From assembly GCF_030580995.1 (NCBI RefSeq), contig NZ_JAUQSZ010000002.1, positions 186,001 to 250,000 on the forward strand: 64,000 nucleotides of DNA, read 5' to 3'. The stretch comes from Sphingomonas immobilis (GTDB taxonomy: Bacteria > Pseudomonadota > Alphaproteobacteria > Sphingomonadales > Sphingomonadaceae). Within the stretch, counting starts at the first letter, position 1; each line of letters starts with the position of its first letter. Positions 42,716 to 53,532 of the stretch are shown piece by piece. The position numbers and the translations under genes are program-made. The notes beneath the pieces were generated by a model. It saw nothing but the letters and a program-made list of their open reading frames with translations. It had not been told where the DNA came from and made no database searches.

Positions 42716-43579
42716 ATGTTCGTCATAATTGGCCTTGTCGTCCTCCTCGTCATGATCTTCGGCGGGTTCGCGATCACCGGCGGCGCCCTCGGCCCCGTCA
42801 TGGAGGCGATCCCGCACGAAATGCTGATCATCGGCGGCGCGGCCGTCGGCGCGCTCATCATCGGCAACTCGATGAAGGAGCTGAAGGCGTTCGGCGGCGG
42901 CCTGGGCAAGGTGTTCAAGGGCCCGCAGTACAAGAAGCAGGATTATCTCGACGTCATCTTCCTGGTGTCGAAGCTGATGAAGATGCTGCGTACCGACGGT
43001 CCGATCGCGCTGGAGCCGCATGTCGAAGATCCCAAGTCCTCCGCGATCTTCGCCGAATATCCGCGCCTGCTGAAGGACCATTCGCTGGTCGATCTCATCG
43101 CCGACACGCTGCGCCTCGTCGTCGTCTCTTCGGGCACGCTCGACGTGCATGCGGTCGAGGAGGTCATGGACAACAAGATCAAGACGCATCACCACGAGGT
43201 CGAAGGCCCTGCCGGCACGATCGCCGGCCTCGCTGACGCGCTTCCCGCGCTCGGCATCGTCGCGGCCGTGCTCGGCGTCGTGAAGACGATGGGCTCGATC
43301 GACAAGCCGCCCGCCATCCTCGGCGGCATGATCGGCTCGGCGCTGGTCGGCACGTTCATGGGCGTGTTGCTCGCTTACGGTATCGTCGCGCCGCTCGCCA
43401 ACCGGCTGAAGCAGGTGATCGATGCCGACGGCGCGATCTATCACGTCGTCAAGCAGATCATCATCGCGTCGCTCCACGGCCATCCGCAGCCGCTGGTGAT
43501 CGAGGCGGCGCGCTCGGGCATCGCGCACAGCAACCAGCCGGGCTTCGCCGAAGTCTTCGACGGCCTGCGCGGACGTTAA
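42716..43579 (+). CDS. motA: Flagellar stator protein MotA
   Basis: A 287-residue protein with four membrane helices, a large cytoplasmic loop (about 65-165) and the EGPAGTIAGLADALPALGIVAAVLGVV segment before helix 3 (in pieces), as in enteric-type MotA. It conducts ions with MotB and contacts FliG. The ATG at 42716 (MFVIIGLVVLL) is chosen; a GTG at 42689 is in frame, and AGGGGGA lies between the two. A separate sigma-28-like promoter makes it a late gene. Confidence 0.93.
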   Translation: MFVIIGLVVLLVMIFGGFAITGGALGPVMEAIPHEMLIIGGAAVGALIIGNSMKELKAFGGGLGKVFKGPQYKKQDYLDVIFLVSKLMKMLRTDGPIALEPHVEDPKSSAIFAEYPRLLKDHSLVDLIADTLRLVVVSSGTLDVHAVEEVMDNKIKTHHHEVEGPAGTIAGLADALPALGIVAAVLGVVKTMGSIDKPPAILGGMIGSALVGTFMGVLLAYGIVAPLANRLKQVIDADGAIYHVVKQIIIASLHGHPQPLVIEAARSGIAHSNQPGFAEVFDGLRGR

Positions 43580-43582
43580 GAG

Positions 43583-44485
43583 ATGGCGGCGAGGGCCCCT
43601 CACGGATCGAACCAACCCCCGAAGATCATCTACAAGAAGGTCTATATCGAGGGACACGGCGGCCATCACGGCGGCGCGTGGAAGGTCGCCTATGCCGATT
43701 TCGTGACGGCGATGATGGCGTTCTTCCTGCTGATGTGGCTGCTCGGTGCCACGTCCGAGAAGCAGCGCAAGTCGATCGCCGACTATTTCTCGCCCACGCT
43801 GGTGCAGTTGAAGCAGAACAGCGCGGGTTCGAACGGCTTCTTCGGCGGCGATTCGATCACCGCGAAGGACAATTATCCGCACGGTTCGGGCCAGACCGGC
43901 ACGCGCTCCATGACGATCCCGGTCGATGCGACCGGGGGGCCGCAGGTCGGCACCGGCAACCAGGGCTCGCTCAAGAACAAATCCTCGATGATGGAGGATT
44001 CGAAGAATTTCGACACGATGCGCAAGCGCGTGATGCAGGAAATGGCGTCGAGCCCGCAGCTGTCGAAGCTCAGCAGCCACGTCCGTTTCGTGCGTACCCG
44101 CGACGGCATGCGCGTCGATCTGGTCGACGATGCCGATTATTCGATGTTCGCGCTCGGCACGACGCAGCTCGACCCCAAGGCGGCGCAGTTGATCGGCATG
44201 ATCGGCGAATCGCTCAAGGGGCTGCAGAACCCGATCATGATTCGCGGCCATACCGACAGTCTGGGCTACGGCGACCCGCTGGCGATGAACAACTGGATGC
44301 TGTCGACCGGCCGCGCCGAGGCGACGCGCCGCCGGCTTGCGAATGCCGGCATCCCGGAGAATCGCTTCAACCGGATCGAGGGCGTGGCGGACCGCCAGCC
44401 GATGATCGAGAAGAACCCGAGCGACCCGCGCAACCGCCGCGTCGCGATCACCCTGCTGTATCGCGCGACCGGCTTCGGCGAGTAA
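43583..44485 (+). CDS. motB: Flagellar stator protein MotB
   Basis: A 300-residue protein: N-terminal tail, membrane helix with D39 (AYADFVTAMMAFFLLMWLLG), a plug/linker, and a complete OmpA-like peptidoglycan-binding domain (IMIRGHTDSLGYGDP, TGRAEATRRRL, DPRNRRVAITLLY). It starts 3 bases after the motA stop. Confidence 0.95.
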   Translation: MAARAPHGSNQPPKIIYKKVYIEGHGGHHGGAWKVAYADFVTAMMAFFLLMWLLGATSEKQRKSIADYFSPTLVQLKQNSAGSNGFFGGDSITAKDNYPHGSGQTGTRSMTIPVDATGGPQVGTGNQGSLKNKSSMMEDSKNFDTMRKRVMQEMASSPQLSKLSSHVRFVRTRDGMRVDLVDDADYSMFALGTTQLDPKAAQLIGMIGESLKGLQNPIMIRGHTDSLGYGDPLAMNNWMLSTGRAEATRRRLANAGIPENRFNRIEGVADRQPMIEKNPSDPRNRRVAITLLYRATGFGE

Positions 44486-44521
44486 GTTGCCGTAAGTGCT
44501 CGCGCGCCCTAGCTAAAGGGC

Positions 44522-45661
44522 GTGAACGAGAACGCCGTCACCGCCCGAATCGCCGATGGCCTCGCCTCCGTCCCCGCCGCCGACTGGGATGCGTGCGCGG
44601 GGGCCGGCCACCCGTTCCTCAGCCACGCCTTCCTTTCGATCCTGGAAGACTCGGGCAGCGCCACCGCCGAGGCTGGGTGGCAGCCGGTGCCGGTGGTGAT
44701 CGACGGTGCGGACGGCCGCGCGGCGGCGGTCGCGCCCGCTTATGCCAAGGGCCACAGCCAGGGCGAATATGTGTTCGATCACGGCTGGGCGGATGCCTAT
44801 GCGCGGGCGGGCGGCGAGTATTATCCCAAGCTGCAGATCGCCGTGCCGTTCACGCCCGCGCCGGGTCCGCGCCTGCTGCTGCGCGACGAAAGCCTCGGCC
44901 CTGCCTTGATCGGCGCGCTCGAGGCGGTGACGCAGCGCCACGGCCTGTCCTCCGCGCATGCGACCTTCGTGTCGCCCGATCAGGTGCCGCTGTTCGAGGC
45001 GGCGGGCTGGCTGATCCGCGAGGGCACGCAATTCCACTGGCGCAACCAGGGCTATGCCAGCTTCGACGAATTTCTCGGCGCGCTCTCCAGCCGCAAGCGC
45101 AAGGCGATCCGCAAGGAGCGCAGCAACGCGCTGGAGGGCGGCATCACCGTGCGGCACCTGACCGGCAGCGACCTGACCGAAGGCGCGTGGGACGCCTTCT
45201 GGCGCTTCTATCAGGATACCGGATCGCGCAAATGGGGGCGGCCGTATCTGACGCGCGCCTTCTTCTCGCTGCTGGGCGAGCGGATGGGCGACGCGGTGCT
45301 GCTGATGCTCGCCGAGCGCGACGGGCGGCCGATCGCCGGCGCGCTCAACCTGATCGGCGCGGATACGCTCTACGGCCGCTATTGGGGCTGTACCGAGGAG
45401 GTGCCCTTCCTCCATTTCGAACTCTGCTATTACCAGGCGATCGACGCCGCCATCGCGCTCGGCAAGACGGTGGTGGAGGCCGGCGCGCAGGGCGAACACA
45501 AGCTCGCGCGCGGCTATGCGCCGGTGCCGACCTGGTCGGCGCATTACATCCCCGACCCCAATTTCCGCCGTGCCATCGCCGATTTCCTGGTGCGCGAGCG
45601 GGCGGCGGTGGAGAATGATCAGGCGTATCTGAACGAGCTGACGCCGTTCAGGAAGGCTTGA
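44522..45661 (+). CDS. FemAB/GNAT-like protein (DUF482)
   Basis: A 379-residue soluble protein with PFLSHAFLSILEDSGSA near the start, FDEFLGALSSRKRKAIRKERSNALEGG (about 185-211) and a FemAB-like C-terminal half (RDGRPIAGALNLIGADTLYGRYWG, AQGEHKLARGY). These fit DUF482 (COG3146), an uncharacterised group related to FemAB/GNAT acyl-transfer enzymes. No substrate is known. The GTG start has only a weak AAAGGG site. It follows motB by 36 bases but probably is not flagellar. Confidence 0.75.
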   Translation: MNENAVTARIADGLASVPAADWDACAGAGHPFLSHAFLSILEDSGSATAEAGWQPVPVVIDGADGRAAAVAPAYAKGHSQGEYVFDHGWADAYARAGGEYYPKLQIAVPFTPAPGPRLLLRDESLGPALIGALEAVTQRHGLSSAHATFVSPDQVPLFEAAGWLIREGTQFHWRNQGYASFDEFLGALSSRKRKAIRKERSNALEGGITVRHLTGSDLTEGAWDAFWRFYQDTGSRKWGRPYLTRAFFSLLGERMGDAVLLMLAERDGRPIAGALNLIGADTLYGRYWGCTEEVPFLHFELCYYQAIDAAIALGKTVVEAGAQGEHKLARGYAPVPTWSAHYIPDPNFRRAIADFLVRERAAVENDQAYLNELTPFRKA

Positions 45662-45671
45662 TCCCCCAACA

Positions 45672-45792
45672 CCGTTCGGGCTGAGCTTGTCGAAGCCCTG
45701 CTCTTTCTTCGTGCCAAGAAGGACAGACCCCTTCGGCTGGCTGGCAAAGCCAACCGCTCAGGACAGGCTTCGACAAGCTCAGGGCGAACGGG
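45672..45792. repeat. Inverted repeat of the GCTTGTCGAAG type between convergent genes
   Basis: Arms at 45672-45700 and 45764-45792 carry CTGAGCTTGTCGAAG in opposite orientation, near-identical to the copy at 30963-31049. Between them lies a further CTGGCTGGCAAAGCCAACCG imperfect hairpin. It probably terminates both flanking genes. Confidence 0.8.
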
Positions 45793-45798
45793 CGTTAC

Positions 45799-47403
45799 TT
45801 ACTGCACCCGCCGCCGCGGCGGGGTGAGCGGCGCGCGCAGCTCGACGTCGCTCACCACCGGGCCGGGCTGGCTGTGGTCGACGCGGTAGAGCACGTTGTT
45901 GCCGTCGCGCCATGTCTCCACGAGCCCCGTCGCCAGCCGCGCATCATAGGCGGGGGGATCGATCAACCAGACGTAATCGAAAGCCTCACGCGGGAAGCGC
46001 GCCAGCGAGGTCGAGATCGGCCGCCACCATTCGCGCGGGCATTGCACGCCGGTCACGATCTCCGATGGATCGTGCGCATACCGCTTGGCGGCGGCGTAGC
46101 GTGTCGTCAGCAACTGCGCGCCTGCCATCGACCATTGATCGTTCGAATAGGCCAGTCGCCGCTCCAGCGCGATCGCGGGCAGATGCTCGAGCCGGTGCCC
46201 CGACCAGTCGCTGTAGCATTTCTCGCCGACGAAGCTGACCAGCTTCGCGCCGACCGGCACATGATCGAGCGCCTTCAACTGCCGCTCGTAGCTTTGCGCG
46301 TAGATCCAGAAGCTCGCCGTCGTCGCGCCGATCCGCACGAGGAAGAAGATGAGCCCGAGCGTCGCCAGTACCGACGTGCCGCGGATCGACAGGCCGGCCT
46401 TGGGCCGCAGCGCGATCACGCCGATCGCGATCATGAACGGCACCAGCCGCATGTCGGCATAGGCCGATCCGAACACGATGCGCGGCAGGAGGATGAAGAC
46501 CAGCAGCAGGAATGCCGCCGAAAGCCCCAGATTGCGCGAATATTCGATGTTCGGGTCGCGCAGGCCCTTGATGAGGATCATCAGCACCACCGCCATGCTG
46601 GCGATGTCGAACCATTCCCAGCGATCGCGAAAGACCATCACGATCCACCCGATCTTGGCCTGCCAGTTGAACCAGTCCGCCGTCTGCCCGCCGACGTGAT
46701 CGCCGCTGCGCCAGAAGATCATCAGCGCCATCGGCAGCGCAAGCGGGATACAGGCGACACCGGCGTGGAAGAAGGCGCGGTGCCAGCGCCGCCCGGCATC
46801 GTGCTGGCGCATCAGCTCCGCAGAAAACGCCATCACGCCGAGCACGCCCCAGCCGAAGGTGTGGCACAGCCACAGCAGGCAGGAGAGCGGCAGGAACAGC
46901 CCGGCGCGCAGCCGGAAATGCCCGGTCCGCGCCAGCCGCAGCCAGAGCGCGAAGGCGTTGAACGCCAGCGCCATCGACAAAGCGAAGTTCACGAAACCGA
47001 AGTGGAAGGGATAGCCATAAGCGAGCGGCAGCGCGAACAAAGCGGTTGCGGGGATGCGCCCATGCACCTCGCGCGCGATCCACAGCAGGCCCGACACGGT
47101 GAGCGCGGGGATGGCGATGACGATCAGCTTCACGCCGAGCTCCAGCCCGAAGACTTTCGCGAAGGGAATGATCAGCAGGTCGATGCCGAGATTGCCGATC
47201 AGCTGCCACCGGAAATCGAACCACTCGTTGAGGAACGGATGGTCCGCGAGCGCGAGCTGCACGCGGTAGCGACCCATATGGCCGGGCAGATCGACCAGCG
47301 GCGGAATCTCGGGGCGCAGAAGCGGCAGCGCCGCGATCAGCGTGACGGCAATGACGAACAGGCGCGTCTGCCACCAGCGTGGCGCTTGGGCGGGCTCCTC
47401 CAT
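45799..47403 (-). CDS. GT-C-like polytopic membrane protein (paralogue 1)
   Basis: A 534-residue protein with about ten hydrophobic helices and a C-terminal soluble part (about 400-534). The first loop has PPLVDLPGHMGRYRV, with an acidic pattern like the first-loop aspartate of GT-C glycosyltransferases. I cannot name substrate or pathway. It is clearly homologous to the next gene (PPLTDLPGHIGRYRVML; the FGSAYADMRLVPF versus FGAAYADMRIAPY segment), so the two are tandem duplicates. Confidence 0.6.
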   Translation of the reverse strand: MEEPAQAPRWWQTRLFVIAVTLIAALPLLRPEIPPLVDLPGHMGRYRVQLALADHPFLNEWFDFRWQLIGNLGIDLLIIPFAKVFGLELGVKLIVIAIPALTVSGLLWIAREVHGRIPATALFALPLAYGYPFHFGFVNFALSMALAFNAFALWLRLARTGHFRLRAGLFLPLSCLLWLCHTFGWGVLGVMAFSAELMRQHDAGRRWHRAFFHAGVACIPLALPMALMIFWRSGDHVGGQTADWFNWQAKIGWIVMVFRDRWEWFDIASMAVVLMILIKGLRDPNIEYSRNLGLSAAFLLLVFILLPRIVFGSAYADMRLVPFMIAIGVIALRPKAGLSIRGTSVLATLGLIFFLVRIGATTASFWIYAQSYERQLKALDHVPVGAKLVSFVGEKCYSDWSGHRLEHLPAIALERRLAYSNDQWSMAGAQLLTTRYAAAKRYAHDPSEIVTGVQCPREWWRPISTSLARFPREAFDYVWLIDPPAYDARLATGLVETWRDGNNVLYRVDHSQPGPVVSDVELRAPLTPPRRRVQ

Positions 47404-47412
47404 CGCTTCGCT

Positions 47413-48954
47413 TTAGGGCGCGGGCTGTGGTTGCGACAAGCCGCGATGGGGAATGGCGAACAGGAAATCGCGCCCGTCGCTCCAGACTGGCCTCAGCCCG
47501 GCGGTGCGCGTTGCGAAACCGGGCGGCGGGGTGATGAGCCACACCATGTCGAACCGGTCGCGCGGCAGTTGCGTCAGCGCCTGGTCGAGGGTGCGGAATT
47601 CGGGGCTTTGCGGGCAGGGCGCGTCCATCACGATCTGCGAGGGATCGTGCGCGAAGCCGGCGATGCCGGGCGCCGTGACCGTCATCAGCGCGGTGCCGCT
47701 CTCCGCATCGAACTGGTCGTTGGAGAAGGCCGCGCGCCGTGCGATCGCCATGCCGGGCAAATGGCCGCTCCGCGCCATCCGCCACGGCTGGTCGCAGCTG
47801 TTGGCGACGAAGGCGACGACGCGGGCGCCCCTGGGTACGTGGTTCAGCGCGGCGAGGTGGCGGTCCCAGTCGGCGCTTTCGATGGCGAAGCTCGCCGTGG
47901 TCGCGGCCGTGCGCACGAGGAAGAAGGCGAGGCCGATCGCCGCGACCAGCCGCCGCTCGCGCCCGCTGATCTTCGGCCCGATGCGGATCGACAGCAATGC
48001 GAGGATGATGACGTACGGCGCGATCCGCATGTCGGCATAGGCCGCGCCGAACGGCATGGCGACGAACAGGGCGAGCATGCCGATCGCGGCGGCGAGCAGC
48101 ATCGGCGCGGACTTCACGCGCGCATCGCGGAAGGCGCGGTGAAGGAGCAGCGCGATCAGAATGGCGCAAGCGACGTCGAAGATCTGCCAGCGGTCGCGCA
48201 GGACCATCACCAGCCAGCCGGGCTTCAGGCGCAGGCTTTCCAGCCAGTCGCTCGCGCCGCCGCTGCCGGGATGCCAGCCGAGGAACATCAGAACGGGCAG
48301 CGCCAGCGGGAGACAGGCGATCCCGGCCCGAAGCATCGCCTGCGGCCAGCCGTGCGCGGCGGCGCGCTGGCGCGCAACCTCAGCGGAGAAGATCACGACG
48401 CCAAGGCATAGCCAGCCGAACAGATGCGCCGTCCAGATGACGCAGGCGAGCGGCACGAACACGGCCGCCCGCACGCGCCAGTCGCCGCGCCCCATCCGCA
48501 GCCACAAGGCAAAGGCGTTGAGCGCGAGCGCCATCGCCAGCGTGTAGTTCGCGAAGCCGTAGAGGAAGGCGAGATTATAGGCGTAGGGCAGCGCGAACAG
48601 CACGGTCGGCTGCACGCGGCCGTGCGCCTCCTTGCTCAGCCAGAGGATGCCGGTGACGGTCAGCACCGGGATCAGGATGACGATCAGCTTGGTCGCGGGC
48701 TCGAGCCCGAGCAGCGGCGCAAGCGCGGCGACCGACAGATCGACGCCGAGATAGCCGATCGGCCGCCATGCGAAACGATACCAGGCGTCGAGCGTCGCGG
48801 CATCGGTGCCGAGCATCACGCGGTAGCGGCCGATGTGTCCGGGCAGGTCGGTGAGCGGCGGGATCGTGGGCCACAACAGCGGCACGGCGCTCAGCACGAT
48901 GACGAGCGCGATGAACCAGCGCGTCGTCCACCACTGCTTGGGAACCGGCGTCAC
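47413..48954 (-). CDS. GT-C-like polytopic membrane protein (paralogue 2)
   Basis: A 513-residue protein with the same layout as its neighbour: N-terminal helix, PPLTDLPGHIGRY loop, eight or more further helices, and a C-terminal domain with two Cys (FVANSCDQPW; VMDAPCPQ) that are also placed similarly in the paralogue. It starts at GTG inside the stop of the upstream gene, so it is translationally coupled. Confidence 0.6.
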   Translation of the reverse strand: MTPVPKQWWTTRWFIALVIVLSAVPLLWPTIPPLTDLPGHIGRYRVMLGTDAATLDAWYRFAWRPIGYLGVDLSVAALAPLLGLEPATKLIVILIPVLTVTGILWLSKEAHGRVQPTVLFALPYAYNLAFLYGFANYTLAMALALNAFALWLRMGRGDWRVRAAVFVPLACVIWTAHLFGWLCLGVVIFSAEVARQRAAAHGWPQAMLRAGIACLPLALPVLMFLGWHPGSGGASDWLESLRLKPGWLVMVLRDRWQIFDVACAILIALLLHRAFRDARVKSAPMLLAAAIGMLALFVAMPFGAAYADMRIAPYVIILALLSIRIGPKISGRERRLVAAIGLAFFLVRTAATTASFAIESADWDRHLAALNHVPRGARVVAFVANSCDQPWRMARSGHLPGMAIARRAAFSNDQFDAESGTALMTVTAPGIAGFAHDPSQIVMDAPCPQSPEFRTLDQALTQLPRDRFDMVWLITPPPGFATRTAGLRPVWSDGRDFLFAIPHRGLSQPQPAP

Positions 48955-50645
48955 GAAGCGGGCGCGACTTCGTAGAGCGACAGGCCGTCACGATGCCCGA
49001 GCGGGCGCAGCCAGGCGGGCGCATGCCCGGCGCGGAGCTGGCCTGCGAAGCGCGGGGTCACGGGCAATTCGGCGAAACTGTCGTCACACACGGCGACATA
49101 GCGCACCCGCCAGCGGCTGGCGATGGCGGCGGCTTGGTCCGGCGAACCGAGGAAGAAGTGGTAGACGGCGAGGTTGCCGGCGTTGTTGCGGTGGTACGGC
49201 GCGCCGACCACGTCCAGCTTCGTGGCGGGCAGCGCCCATGCGCCGAGATCGAGCGGGGCGAGCAGGCGGCCGGGCGGCAGCGTGGCGAGGCGGGCGAGCG
49301 CGGGCGCTCCGGTGCAATCGCCGGTCAAGGTCTGCGTGGACGGCTTCGCGGCGGGCGTCAGTGCCTGTGCGGCGATCGGATAGATCATCCCCGCCGAGCC
49401 GAGCCACGCCGCCGCGAGGAACCCCGCGCCGCGCGCCCGCGCCGCCGCGATCACCGCCGCCAGCGCAGGCGCGGCGAGGATCGCGCCGGCATAGGCCCCG
49501 CGCAATTGCACGCACGTCAGCGCGACCGCGGCGAGCTGCAGCGCGAACAGCGCCGCCCAGCGCGGATCGCGCGTGCGCCGCCATTGCCACGCCGAGGCGA
49601 GCGTCCCCGCGGTCATCACCCCGGCATAGCCGAACGCGGTGGCGAGCGGCGCGGAGAACAGCGCCTGCGCCTCGCCGACGCGGCCGAGCCACAGGGTCTT
49701 GAGCAGCGGATCGACCGCGCCGTAGGGGGAGAGGCAGGCCGGCGAAACGGCCAGTGCGACCGCAGTGAAGATCGCGCCGGTGACGGCGGCGACGGCGAGG
49801 CGGTGCCGCGTGTGGCGTCCGGCCAGCACCATCGCGACGGGCGCGACCGCGAGGATCATTTCCGCGCGCCAGGCGGTGGCGGTGAAGCCGTCGCAGGCGG
49901 GGTAGAGCCACTGGTCGGTGTGAAACACGAAAGACGCGGCGAGCAGGCTTCCCGCCGTGCCGATGCCGAAGCCGAGCAGGCGCGCGCCGGTGCCACCGCG
50001 CAGCCACTCCACCACCAGCAAAGCGCCGAGCACGCCGAGCAGCGGCGCGGTTTCGAGCCCGACGACGAGGCTCGCCGCCGTCGCGGCGCCCGCGATGACG
50101 CCCGCGCGCAACGTCGGAACGGACAGCGACGCGTGGATCGCGACGAGCAGTAGCACCACCTGAAGCCCATGGTGATCGATACGGCCGGGCAGGAAGATCG
50201 TCGTCGCGGGGTAGGCGATAGCCGCGACCACTATGGCGGTCCGCGCGATATTGGCGTCAAGGCCGCGGGCGATGCGCGCGACCAGCGCCAGCGCCACGGC
50301 GAAGAGCGCGCCCGGCCAGACGATCACGGCGGTCAGTTCGGCGGCGTGCGCGCCGGTCAGCGGCGTCAGCGCGGCGATGATCGCGCCCGGCACGAGGTCC
50401 GCCAGCCGCGACCAGTGCATCGCGAGCCCCCCACCGAGCCGGTGCTGCGAAAGATCGGCGAAACGCTGCCCCGCGAGCCAGTCGCGGATCTGCTGCAGCC
50501 GCATGACGTCATCGGTATCGGGCAGCCGCAGCGCGGAGAGGTTCGGCCAGTCGCGCAGGGCCCACACGCCACCGAGCACCAGCGCCAGCAGGCACGCCAC
50601 CGCGATATCGCCGAAAAATGCCTGCCGATCGGACCGGGTCGCCAT
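48951..50645 (-). CDS. GT-C-like membrane glycosyltransferase (STT3-like layout)
   Basis: A 564-residue polytopic protein. Its first loop has LPDTDDVMRLQQIRDWL, resembling the DxD-type motif that opens STT3/PglB oligosaccharyltransferases, followed by RIDHHGLQVVLLL, similar to the second acidic/His segment. About eleven helices precede a soluble C-terminus (about 430-564) without the WWD motif. It is probably a lipid-linked-sugar-using enzyme of unknown acceptor. First of three adjacent genes. Confidence 0.6.
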   Translation of the reverse strand: MATRSDRQAFFGDIAVACLLALVLGGVWALRDWPNLSALRLPDTDDVMRLQQIRDWLAGQRFADLSQHRLGGGLAMHWSRLADLVPGAIIAALTPLTGAHAAELTAVIVWPGALFAVALALVARIARGLDANIARTAIVVAAIAYPATTIFLPGRIDHHGLQVVLLLVAIHASLSVPTLRAGVIAGAATAASLVVGLETAPLLGVLGALLVVEWLRGGTGARLLGFGIGTAGSLLAASFVFHTDQWLYPACDGFTATAWRAEMILAVAPVAMVLAGRHTRHRLAVAAVTGAIFTAVALAVSPACLSPYGAVDPLLKTLWLGRVGEAQALFSAPLATAFGYAGVMTAGTLASAWQWRRTRDPRWAALFALQLAAVALTCVQLRGAYAGAILAAPALAAVIAAARARGAGFLAAAWLGSAGMIYPIAAQALTPAAKPSTQTLTGDCTGAPALARLATLPPGRLLAPLDLGAWALPATKLDVVGAPYHRNNAGNLAVYHFFLGSPDQAAAIASRWRVRYVAVCDDSFAELPVTPRFAGQLRAGHAPAWLRPLGHRDGLSLYEVAPAS

Positions 50646-50693
50646 CCCTGCGGCCTAGCGCAACAGGGTTAATGGCGCGTTAGGCCCAGCATC

Positions 50694-50774
50694 GTCACCC
50701 CAGCGCAAGCTGGGGTCTTTCGGGGCGCGGGCGCACCCGCCTCCACAAGATCCCAGCTTTCGCTGGGATGACCT
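50694..50774. repeat. CCCCAGC-type palindrome pair between converging units
   Basis: CCCCAGCGCAAGCTGGGG at 50698-50715 and TCCCAGCTTTCGCTGGGA at 50751-50768, each a palindrome, the pair being inverted overall. Same family as the units at 1556-1725. Confidence 0.7.
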
Positions 50775-50776
50775 GT

Positions 50777-52027
<1,251 letters not shown>

Positions 52028-52038
52028 GGGGCGGGCGT

Positions 52039-53394
52039 CTAGGGTCCGACGGCCGGTTCGGCAAGGCTTCGTGGGCCCTTGGCGTCACGAAGCAGCGCGG
52101 GAAACCACAGGCCGAGTGCCCCGGCGCGAAAGACGTAGCTGAGCGTGAGCGCGATCCACACCCCGGCCGCGCCGAACGGCCGCAGCGCCAGGTCGACCGC
52201 GATGTAGAGCGCGGTCGCGAGGATCGCGGCGTTGCGCAAAGCTCTGCCCCGAGTCGCGCCGATGAACACGCCGTCGAGCAGCCACGCGGGCGCGCCGATC
52301 AGCGGTTGCACCGCGGCGAAGGCGATGAGCGGAAGCGCGGCGGCGCGGACGGCGGCGTTGCTCGTCAGCAGATCGATCAGCGACCCGCCGCAGGTGAGGA
52401 TCAGGAGCGCGAAGGCGAGCCCCGTTGCGGCGCAGAACTCCCCCGTCAGCCGAATCGCGCGGAGCATCGCCGTCCGGTCGCGCGCGCCGAATGCCGCGCC
52501 GACGCGCGCCTCGGCGGTGAAGGCGAACCCGTCGAGCACGAAGGCGGAGAAAGATACGAACTGCAGCAGCACGTGATTGGCGGCGAGCGCGACGTCGCCG
52601 AGCCGCGCGCCCGCGTTGGCGAGCCAGCCGAACATCGCCAGCAGCGCGACGGTGCGCACCATGATGTCGGCATTGACGCCGAACAGTCGCCTCAGCGCGG
52701 AAGATTCGAAGGCATGAGCGGCTTCGGCGCGCAGCGCGGTGCGGCCCTCGCGGCCGAGCAGATGCGTGACGATGCCGAGCCCGGTCGCCAGCGCGACCCA
52801 CTCCGCGCTCGCCGTGCCGAAGGCGATGCCGCGCGCGCCCCAGCCGAAATGCCAGACCAGCAGGATATCGAGCCCGACGTTGGCGAGGTTCATCACCACC
52901 TGCAGCAGCAATGCGTGGCGCGTCCTCCCGAGCGCGAGCAGCCAGCCGTTGATCGCGAAGCCGGCGAGTGCCGCGGGCGCACCGAACAGCCGCGCCGCCA
53001 CGAAGCCGCGCGCGGCATGGTCGAGCGTCGCCGATCCGCTCATCAGCGCGAAGGCGGCGGGGATCAGCACGATCTGCAGCGCGAACAGCGCGGCCCCCAG
53101 CGCGAGCCCCGCCGCGACCCCGCGCAGCAGCAGCGCCCGCACCTCGCGCGCGTCGCCTGCGCCGTGCGCCTGTGCGGTGAGGCCGGTCATGCCCATGCGC
53201 AGGAAGCCGAACGCCCAGAACAGGAAGGTGACGACGAACCCGCCGAGCGCCACCGCCGCCAGCGCCGCCGCGTCGCCAGTCCGCCCGATGATCGCGGTAT
53301 CGACCAGCGCCACCAGCGGCACGGTGATCTGGCCGAGCATGATCGGCCACGCCTGCCGCGCGATCGCGCGGCGGGTGAGCGGGGCGGGGGTCAT
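52039..53394 (-). CDS. MATE-family efflux protein (DinF-like)
   Basis: A 451-residue, twelve-helix protein. The first half has [22 protein letters not shown] with the acidic residue in helix 1, and the halves are pseudo-symmetric as in MATE exporters. The arrangement fits the DinF subgroup. The drug or ion used is not evident. Confidence 0.85.
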   Translation of the reverse strand: MTPAPLTRRAIARQAWPIMLGQITVPLVALVDTAIIGRTGDAAALAAVALGGFVVTFLFWAFGFLRMGMTGLTAQAHGAGDAREVRALLLRGVAAGLALGAALFALQIVLIPAAFALMSGSATLDHAARGFVAARLFGAPAALAGFAINGWLLALGRTRHALLLQVVMNLANVGLDILLVWHFGWGARGIAFGTASAEWVALATGLGIVTHLLGREGRTALRAEAAHAFESSALRRLFGVNADIMVRTVALLAMFGWLANAGARLGDVALAANHVLLQFVSFSAFVLDGFAFTAEARVGAAFGARDRTAMLRAIRLTGEFCAATGLAFALLILTCGGSLIDLLTSNAAVRAAALPLIAFAAVQPLIGAPAWLLDGVFIGATRGRALRNAAILATALYIAVDLALRPFGAAGVWIALTLSYVFRAGALGLWFPALLRDAKGPRSLAEPAVGP

Positions 53395-53436
53395 GGGAGG
53401 CGGATAGGCGGCAGGCTATCGTGACGCCAGCCTTCC

Positions 53437-53528
53437 GTCGTCGCCCCGGCGCAGGCCGGGGCCGCTGCGTTTGTGGCGGCTGCTTCGTCAAATCGCCCAA
53501 AGGCCCCGGCCTGCGCCGGGGCGACGAC
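53437..53528. repeat. Perfect 27-bp inverted repeat
   Basis: Arms 53437-53463 and 53502-53528 are exact reverse complements, each itself containing a CCCCGGCGCAGGCCGGGG palindrome. It lies between two minus-strand genes (DUF2490 and MATE), upstream of the latter. Confidence 0.85.
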
Positions 53529-53532
53529 CATG

